From Sarcocystis neurona (Eukaryota > Apicomplexa > Conoidasida > Eucoccidiorida > Sarcocystidae): a stretch of 64,000 nucleotides of DNA. Positions within the stretch are counted from its first letter, which is position 1, and every line of letters begins with the position of its first letter. Shown piece after piece: positions 57,801 to 64,000 of this stretch. Where the stretch lies: positions 1,642,239 through 1,706,238 of the forward strand of contig KL647315.1 in NCBI GenBank assembly GCA_000727475.1, written 5' to 3'. A model generated the notes under the pieces. The model was given only the letters and a program-made list of their open reading frames with translations, had not been told where the DNA came from and did no database searches. The translations under genes and the position numbers were made by a program.

Positions 57801-60800
57801 TTCTATCTGTCTATATCTATCGAGCTACTTTCCTTCCACTTGTGTAATATTTGTTTTCTGCATTTTCTTCTGCAGCGCCTTCGGCGGTAAACGCGTTTCT
57901 CGTGTATATACACACAAATACAAATGTTCGTTGAATTTGGGGACGTTCTCTTGACCCGAGCGACGACTTCTCGGGAGGACAGGGAGAGGGAGAAGGGGGA
58001 AAGTTCACTTTTTTCTATTTTAATGGAGCTCCTTTCTCTGCGGATTTCTCTCAACGCCAGCCCAGCCTTCTTCCTGGGAATAAGTTTGTGGAAAACTTGT
58101 TGGGCCAAGTCACTTCTCCTGAACGTTCGAATATTATCCTTCCACATCACGCGCCCTGTGGCAATAGCAGTCGCAGCAGCACACCTCGATGCATATCACG
58201 TCCATGTGCGTGTATAATATATATGTATATATGTATATGTAGGGGGTGATGTTTTCCCTGCGTTTTGTTTGTGGGTGTGTCCCACTTGTGTATGATTTTT
58301 TCCTTGTTTTTATTTTCTTCCTTTGTGTCTGCTGCTGGTGATGGAAATCTGCGTGAGTGTGTGTGTGCGTGTGAGAGGGGGAGAGGCGTTTGTTTGCTTC
58401 TCCTGCTCTGCGTCTGGGGATCCCTGCATGCTTCTGCGTGGACGAGACGCCGCCGGGAGTAGAAAAAGGAAGTTGGAAAAGGAGACTACAAAAACGCATG
58501 CAGCAGGGTGGTAGAGGGAGGAAGGTGACTAGGGAAGTGTTTTGTCACTTAATACAGCAGCACGTCTTGACCGGTGTGGCTGCAGCAGCTGGGAGGCTGC
58601 AGCAGGAAGCGGTGCGGCCCGCAGATTTGCAGGTAGAGCACGTCGAGTCCGGTGTACGTACACCAGAAAGACAGACGGCAGCGGGGGGTGCGTCGATGGC
58701 GGAAGAGAGAGACGTGCATGGTGGTGGGCTGCAGACGTGAAAGGCACATAGGAGTGCCGCGTGCGTAGGGCAGAAACGACGCGGTGGGCGGTGTACGTAC
58801 AGCCGCAGGCAGTGGCCCGTTTGAAGGCAGTCAAGTGTACGTACACCAGAAAGACACACGTGGGAAGGCACAGGCGTACGACCTGGTATCCGAGTAGGGC
58901 GCACCACACCACACGTGAGGTTCCGCTGTACGTACACCAGAAAGAGACTGAAGACGAGAGTCTCTGCACACAGAGAAGGCGGTGATTCTGGTGTCTGTAC
59001 ACCTGGAAAATATATTGCCAGCGCTTACAAAGTCGATGAATTGGGTGCATTTACAGCGAATGAAATACAGCGACCAGCTGCGCAGCACGGAAGGAAACTC
59101 GGGTGTACGTACACCACATGGAGAGAAACGATGACTCGCTCGAAAGCCCTCACTAGTGCACGTGTGTGTGTGTCTGCACCTGCGCTGTACGAGAGGCAAC
59201 TGGGGTGTACGTACACCAGGAGAGACAGATGACGAGAAACAGTTCCTCGGTCGAAAGCGCTACGAATACTCGGGTGCTTGTGTATTTTTGTTTTCTTTTC
59301 CGCCTTTCCCGGCCGGCTCTTTTGCTGCTTCGCTTTCTCTGTACTTTTCCTCTCACCTTCCGTTTCTTTACATCTTTCTGACCGTCGTCTTCTCTGTTTT
59401 TACGGAGGCATATTTGATCTGGATGGTGTTCTCTCTTGTTGTTTTTCTCCGTTTCTTCTGTCTTTCTGTTTCGTCCTCCTTTTCCTCGTAGCTCTTCGAC
59501 GTCGTGCAACGTGCTTCTCTTGACTAAAGCCACACATTTTCTTCTGCGGCGGAGATGAGGCCCACGTACTTCTCCTGTCGCCTCCTCAACTGCAGAGACA
59601 CCCGCCAGAACACGTTTCTCTCGAAGAGATAATTTCTTCCGCGTACTGCGTCTTCTCCGCTCCTCTGCCGGCTGTCCTTTTTCCATGTTGATATCTTCCC
59701 CGTGTCTAGGGATGTCTACCCCTGTTCTTTTCTCTGTCTGCCTATCTCTCTTGCTTTCTACGACGCAGCACAGAAATGTATCTATTTGAACTTCCTATTA
59801 TTGCTTTGAATATCTCTGTACGTACGTAGGTATATATATATATGGATGGCATATATCCACCTGCGTATCGGCGCTCCAGTCGAGACGTACATATATTATC
59901 TATGGATCTATCTATACCTACCTGTATCAACCTATATCTATCTATATCCATACATATATATATACTATAAATCCACACACGTAATGGCGATTCATTCGAG
60001 ATGTATATATAATACATATCTACTTAGCTCTCTATGTATCTATCTACTTATGAATATATATGTATATATGTGGGGGTGGTAATATGCCTGTGTGAGTGTG
60101 TACGTATTCGTATTCGTGTCTCTGTGTCTACGCGTCTACTTTTTTGTATATATCCCGACGTATACGTACAGCTGCTTTTCTGTCTGATTATCTTCTTATT
60201 TGTCTGTGTCCATGTCTCCCTGTCTTCCGGTGTCTGTGTCTCTGCATGTCTTTTCCTTAGTCGCTTCCTCTCTTCTTGGGTGTCTCCCTCTGCATGCGTT
60301 CTGGTGTGAATATGTAGTGCAAGCGTACATATCTATGTGAGGCAGATGGTTCGCGTGAGAAACTCATTTTACCTTCCTCATCTGCAGGTACGGGGGAATA
60401 GCGACATGCCTGGCGGATTACGGATTATCAAGCTTTGATACGGAAGAGGAAGCGGCTGCTTCGACTGAAGATTTACTTCCTCTTCCCGCGACCGCCGGCT
60501 CCTTGCCGACTTCCACACCGACAGCAGCAGCAGCAACAGCAGCAACAGGCCCGCCAGGAGGAGCAGCAACCGCGGCAGCAAGCCCCACAGCAGCAGCAGC
60601 AACAGGCCTGGCAGGAGCAACAGCAGCAACAGCAGCAGGCGCCGCAGCAGCAGGTGGAGGAGGAAACATGTCGCTTCTTTCGTGGCGGACGGGAGCAGCG
60701 GCTGGGTCTGCAGTGTGCCGGGGCCTTGGCGGATCTTCTTCATTTCCTTCCTTCGCTTCTTGTTCGTCTTTTGCCGCTGGTTCTTTGCCGCAGTCTTCGT

Positions 60801-63800
60801 CGGCGGGAGGGGCCCTCTCTTCTCCTGTCGCAGCATCAGGTGCAGGAGCAGCAGAGAGTCCTGTGCGTCCGTCTTCGACGCCTCGGGCGTGGGCCGCCGC
60901 AGCAGCTGCGCGCTCCAGCAGGACTGCGGCAACAGGAAGCAGCCCAACCGCAGCAGAAGGACTTCCTGCAGCACCGGGCGGACCTGCTGCAGCAGCAAGC
61001 GGACGCGCTGCAGCACCAGGCGTCGAAGCAGCAGCAGACATGGCAGCAGCAGCAGGCATGGCAGCAGCAGCAGTGCCAGGAGGAGCAGCAGCAAGCGAAA
61101 GAAGCCGGACAAGCGGCACGGGGGGGGCGCTGCTGTTTTCCTCGTACACGTGCTCCTCGGCGTCGTCGTCAGCGACGCTCGGCGGGACAACAGCACGTGG
61201 CTCACCTGCTATTACAGCGACCTCCCGCTACGGGGGAACAGGGAGGGGCATGTCTCTGCGGCGCTACGAAAAAGTGAAGACGCAGGTCCTGCGTGATTCG
61301 ATCGGCTACGGAGACTTCGTCCACCTCCTTGTCTGCGTCGACGCGACCCGGCGGGCGCTAGTGGGGGGCAGTCCGGCAGTCTTCGACGAAGCCGAGGTGC
61401 GCCGTGTTTTTTCGCAGTATTCCACCCTCCTTCCCGACGGCACAAGACGCATGCTCCTGCTGGATTTCAAACGAGCCGTCCGCACCTCGACGGCCTTTCT
61501 TTCTCTCCTCGGCGTGTTGCCTCAGCAGCTCGCTGCTGACACGTCTGCGGGACACCAGTGCTGGCAGACCAAGGCCAGTCTCCTTGCCAGTGAGTCTTCC
61601 ACTCCTGTCTCGTCTCCCTCCTATACGTCGCCGACTCACTTCTCCGCATTTCTCTTCGCCTTCGCATCTCCTCCCAAAACGCTCTTCTCTGCCGTGTCTC
61701 TCTCTCGCGCTGTCGCTGTCGCGCTGTCGCTGTGGCATTCTCGCCGTCTCCTTTCCTTTCTGAGTGCGGCGATTTTGTCTCTCGAGACGACTAGTCGCTC
61801 TTCCCTTCCTGCCGACTTCCTTTTTTACTTCTGCCGTCTGCCACGAAAGAAGCGATCCGTTTCCTCCTCCGCCTGCTGCTGTGGGGCCTGTTGCTGCTGT
61901 TGCTGTTGCTCCTGCCAGGCCTGCTGCTGCTGCTGCTGTGGGGCTTGCTGCCGTTGCTGCTGCTCCTCCTGGCGGGCCTGTTGCTGCTGTTGCTGCTGCT
62001 GTCGGTGTGGAAGTCGGCAAGGAGCCGGCGGTCGCAGGAAGCGGAGGGAAATCCTCGTTACCCCCTGTTCTTATAGAAGTGTTGGCCCCCCCCATCACCG
62101 CTCGACCCCTGCCCCTCTTGAGATCGCTTCCTCTCTGTCTGTGTCTCCTGCTCGAATTTTCTCCGTCGTCTCCGTCTCTCCCTCTTCTTCACTTCCTTTC
62201 CTTTTTCTGGACCATTCTTTTTCTCCCCTCTCCATGGGGCATATATATATATATATATATGTACATATACCCCACACACAGAGACGTAGAGGCGCACTGC
62301 GTTTGTGTGTCTCGCGATGACCCTGCCACGTGTCTCCGCGTCTCTGTGTGTACGTCTGTTTGCTTCGTGTGGGGTCTGCGTTTTTTTCCCGTCTCGCGTA
62401 TGGCCTGCAGAGGAGAGTCTCCGTCGTGCTGCGTCGTGCATCACTCGCTGGCAGTTCGGGTGTCCAGTGCGTGTGCTTCCTCCGTGGTTTGCCCACAGTT
62501 TCTGCTTTCGCTTGTTTCCCGTCTGCGGCGCATGTCTCGCTCTCCGTGCGTCTCCTCGCCTTATTCCTGCTGCAGGCTCGCGACGCGGCTTCTACTGGCC
62601 CGAAGGGGGCGGCGCGATTCTTGTGGACTCCCAGGCGACGCCGGTGCAGCAGCAGCAGGTGCAGCCGCAGCAGCCTCCGCAGCTGTCGCTGCTGCAGCAC
62701 GTGCCGCTCCAACAGCAGCGGCAGGCGGCGCAGCAGCAACGACAGCAGCAGCTGCAGCTGCAGCAGCAGCAAGAACTTCTCGAAAAAGTTGAAGCGGAGT
62801 TGCTGCTGGTCAGGAAGGAATTAGAGAGTCTTGCGGCCATCACGGCGTCGCTTGTGAACTCAGCGAAGAGCGGCATGAAGTCCCCTTCAGGCGAATCACT
62901 GCTCTGCGCCCAGCAGCTGCTGCAGCAGCACGACCGCTGGTCACCGAAAGGAGAAGACAGAGCAGCAGGAGAAAAAGGCAGGGCGGAGCAGCAGCCGTCT
63001 TGCACGCTCTGGGGTAAGCCAGTGGGAGAAATGAAGCTGCTGCTGCTCGATCTCTCTCCTCCGAGAAAACTGTTAGAATATGTCTTCCACTCTGCTGACC
63101 CTGCTCCTGTTGCCGCTGCCCTTGCTGCTGCTGCTGCTTTTGCTGCTGCTGCTGCTGCTTTTGCTGCTGCTGCTGCTGCTGCCTTTGCTGACGCTGTTGC
63201 TGTTGCTGCCGCTGTTGCTGTTGCTGCTGTTCTCTCTTCTCTTTTTCTTCTGCTGCTGCTTCTTCCCCCGCTCCCACTGCTGGTTCTGCTGCTGGTGCTG
63301 CTGCACTAGTTTGCTACTTTCTCTGTCGCTTTTTTTCAAGTTCTGCTGCTGCTGTGTGTCTCTGTCGGTCTGGGTCACTGCCGCAGCTGTGCCCTGATGT
63401 TTCCTTCTGCATCTGCTGCTGGATCAGCTGCAGGAGCAATTCCTTGTTCTTCACGTCTCTCTCTTTTCTGCTGCTGCTGCTGCGTGTCTGTGTGATGCTG
63501 GGGTCGCTGTCATCGCGCGGGGCTGCTGCTGCTGTTGCTCTGCTGCTGCCGCTGCTGCGTCTTGCCGGCGGACTGGGTCCCAGCAACGGGAGGAGGAGGA
63601 GGAGCAGAGGGAGACGAATTGTCGAAGCGACGCCAAGGGTCGAGGCAGTTCTCCCGGCAACTTTCTTCTGCAGTTCTGGCCTGCCGGACGCCGCAGTGGT
63701 CGATGAACTGCAACCATGTGATCGAGAGCGGGTCGGGAGGAGGAGGAGAAGGAAGCGTCGGCAGCAACGGCGCAGCAGAGCCGGTGTCTCCCGACCGCGG

Positions 63801-64000
63801 AGGAGTTGCAGTGGCGTGTGGGGCCGCAGCAGCGGGCGGGAGGGACGGAGGAAGAAGAAGCGACGAGGCCGGGGGGGCGATGTGGTCCGTGCAGCGGCAG
63901 CTGCAGCAGCAGCAGCGGGAGCTGCAGCACGAGCTGCAGCAGCAGCAGTCATTGGGACGGGAGCTGCAGCAGCAGCTGGAGCAGCATCACAGGCGGAGTC
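54515..64000 (+). CDS. EF-hand protein with poly-Ala/Gln insertions, 3' end outside window
   Basis: Six exons (54,515-54,840; 56,241-56,376; 57,169-57,263; 60,388-61,589; 62,576-63,013; 63,674-64,000+) with GT..AG sites and matching phases. After a basic, Gln/Glu-rich N-terminus comes PTEIQALYKRFRKIAPDG, then a canonical loop DTNRDNELSFSEF (Asp1, Asn3, Asp5, Glu12), then RGSDDEKLDLSFKIFN, where an EF-hand would be expected but the loop is replaced by PSYGGIATCLADYG. After a long Ala/Gly/Pro linker, VRRVFSQYSTLLPDG leads to LLLDFKRAVRTSTAFLSLLG, like a degenerate last EF-hand. This order resembles calaxin/EFCAB1, neuronal calcium sensor and calcineurin-B-like proteins, by recall only. A long Gln-rich coiled coil follows. 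Likely role: calcium-responsive scaffold or regulator. The ATG at 54,515 follows an in-frame TGA at 54,476; an acceptor at 54,500 leaves room for upstream exons. Confidence 0.75.
54841..56240 (+). other. Intron 1 of EF-hand gene, pyrimidine-rich
   Basis: Rich in CCGTCTC and TCTCCGTC. Holds a 20-base tandem repeat at 54,897-54,965 (TCTCCGTGTCTCCCGTCTCG, about three copies) and TA/CATA microsatellites at 55,320-55,760. No exon is recognised inside. Confidence 0.65.
56241..56376 (+). CDS. EF-hand gene, exon 2: first helix and half of canonical loop
   Basis: 136 bases from the TTCTGCCCAG acceptor to GAG/GTATTG. Encodes FRKIAPDGCLPFSRFCDTLG, VLGMLGETFLAERLFKAF and DTNRDNE. The intron interrupts the calcium-binding loop after its seventh residue. 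Confidence 0.8.
57169..57263 (+). CDS. EF-hand gene, exon 3: second half of loop and exit helix
   Basis: 95 bases, acceptor TGCTGAAAAAAAG and donor GTAAGT. Encodes LSFSEFAVALGVMMRG and SDDEKLDLSFKIFNP. The joined loop has Leu at position 8 and Glu at position 12, as in functional EF-hands. Two spare bases, TC, remain. Confidence 0.8.
57390..57830. repeat. TCTATATCTGTC-type satellite
   Basis: Degenerate TCTATC, TATATCTGTG and CTACATCTGTC repeats for about 440 bases. All forward frames read Tyr/Ile/Ser/Leu text without domains. Confidence 0.85.
58652..59216. repeat. Array of GTGTACGTACAC palindromes
   Basis: The perfect 12-base palindrome occurs at 58,652, 58,835, 59,103 and 59,205. Near copies lie at 58,791 (10 of 12), 58,926 and 58,991 (11 of 12). 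Five are followed by C(C/G)AG or CCTGG and then an A/G-rich stretch such as AAAGACA. Spacing is irregular (44-139 bases), so it is not a simple tandem repeat. Confidence 0.85.
60388..61589 (+). CDS. EF-hand gene, exon 4: Ala-rich insertion and C-terminal lobe
   Basis: 1,202 bases from CATCTGCAG to the GTGAGT donor. Starts SYGGIATCLADYGLSSFDTE, then an Ala/Pro/Gly/Thr linker of about 240 residues, then MSLRRYEKVKTQVLRDSIGY, GDFVHLLVCVDATRRAL, FDEAEVRRVFSQYSTLLPDG and MLLLDFKRAVRTSTAFLSLL. The insertion splits what would be an EF-hand domain. Bases 60,482-60,686 recur inverted in the next intron. Confidence 0.75.
60482..60686 (+). repeat. Left arm of large inverted repeat, in exon 4
   Basis: From GCGACCGCCGGCTCCTTGCC to CGCTTCTTTCGTGGC. 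Reverse-complement counterpart at 61,840-62,045. The arm encodes the start of the Ala-rich linker. Confidence 0.85.
61840..62045 (-). repeat. Right arm of large inverted repeat, in intron 4
   Basis: Read on minus it gives GCGACCGCCGGCTCCTTGCC, then TTCCACACCGACAGCAGCAG and so on to GATCGCTTCTTTCGTGGC. It matches the exon arm with only short triplet indels and a few substitutions, judged by eye. Its minus-strand translation repeats the exon peptide (AGSLPTSTPT; GPPGGAA; GLAGAT). Confidence 0.85.
62576..63013 (+). CDS. EF-hand gene, exon 5: Gln-rich coiled coil
   Basis: 438 bases, acceptor TTCCTGCTGCAG and donor GTAAGC. Begins SRRGFYWPEGGGAILVDSQA, continues with Gln runs, and then a clear coil LLEKVEAELLLVRKELESLA. 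Ends SCTLW and one base. Confidence 0.75.
63014..63673 (+). other. Intron 5 of EF-hand gene, CTG-rich
   Basis: Long CTG/TTG tracts in sense (63,110-63,300; 63,345-63,555) between GTAAGC and CTGCAG. Open in several frames (Leu or Ala runs) but outside the phase-consistent model. Confidence 0.6.
63674..64000 (+). CDS. EF-hand gene, exon 6, open at window end
   Basis: Acceptor CTTTCTTCTGCAG at 63,673. In the phase required by exon 5 it reads VLACRTPQWSMNCNHVIE, a Gly/Ser/Ala linker, then WSVQRQLQQQQRELQHELQQ and on to the last base without a stop. A minus frame over 63,510-63,767 (WLQFIDHCGVRQARTAEES) is the main competitor, but it lacks a connected model. Confidence 0.6.

Larger units (their letters stand above)
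57264..60387 (+). other. Intron 3 of EF-hand gene, long and repeat-bearing
   Basis: Contains TATC/CTGT satellites (57,390-57,830), a possible 11-base exon after TTCTGCAG at 57,875 that the model skips, a palindrome array (58,652-59,216), a T-rich block, and further TATC sequence (59,830-60,070). Minus-strand Arg/Glu frames here are antisense to pyrimidine tracts. Confidence 0.6.

Noticed and set aside
1..64000. CRISPR arrays, insertion sequences, retrotransposon or viral genes
   Set aside because: The direct repeats present are eukaryotic mini- and microsatellites without spacer structure, and no reverse transcriptase, integrase, transposase or capsid-like frame was recognised.

Overview
The window looks like nuclear DNA of a coccidian apicomplexan, most likely an Eimeria species. 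The reason is its extreme density of CAG/GCA/CTG triplet repeats, which read as long Ala, Gln and Ser runs. It also has intron-rich genes with GT..AG sites and alternates between repeat-rich and repeat-poor blocks. No bacterial, plastid or mitochondrial signature and no RNA gene was seen. The sequence is draft quality: it has one 568-base N run inside a 15-base tandem array, and several places where the best reading frame jumps.

Layout. 1-10,470: mostly microsatellites, minisatellites and unassigned sequence, with one weak minus-strand gene candidate near 6-7.3 kb. 10,473-26,974: a very large minus-strand gene model of seven exons, about 11.6 kb of coding sequence, encoding a low-complexity Ala/Pro/Ser/Gln protein with several peptide tandem arrays. 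The last five exons join in phase through good splice sites and end in a non-repetitive C-terminus that I do not recognise. 27,450-44,750: a repeat-poor block in which I find no convincing gene. 44,800-54,000: scattered plus-strand exon candidates separated by pyrimidine-rich introns. 54,515-64,000: a plus-strand gene for an EF-hand protein, six exons joined in phase, running off the window end.

The two best-supported genes point away from each other, minus on the left and plus on the right, with the repeat-poor block between them. Open frames occur on both strands almost everywhere in the repeat-rich parts because CAG-type repeats contain no stop in any of the six frames. Frame length is therefore weak evidence here. 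I relied on splice-site quality, phase agreement and non-repetitive sequence. The most unusual observations are a roughly 205-base inverted copy of an EF-hand-gene exon in its own downstream intron, an array of the palindrome GTGTACGTACAC in another intron of that gene, and paired frame disruptions in the giant minus-strand gene.
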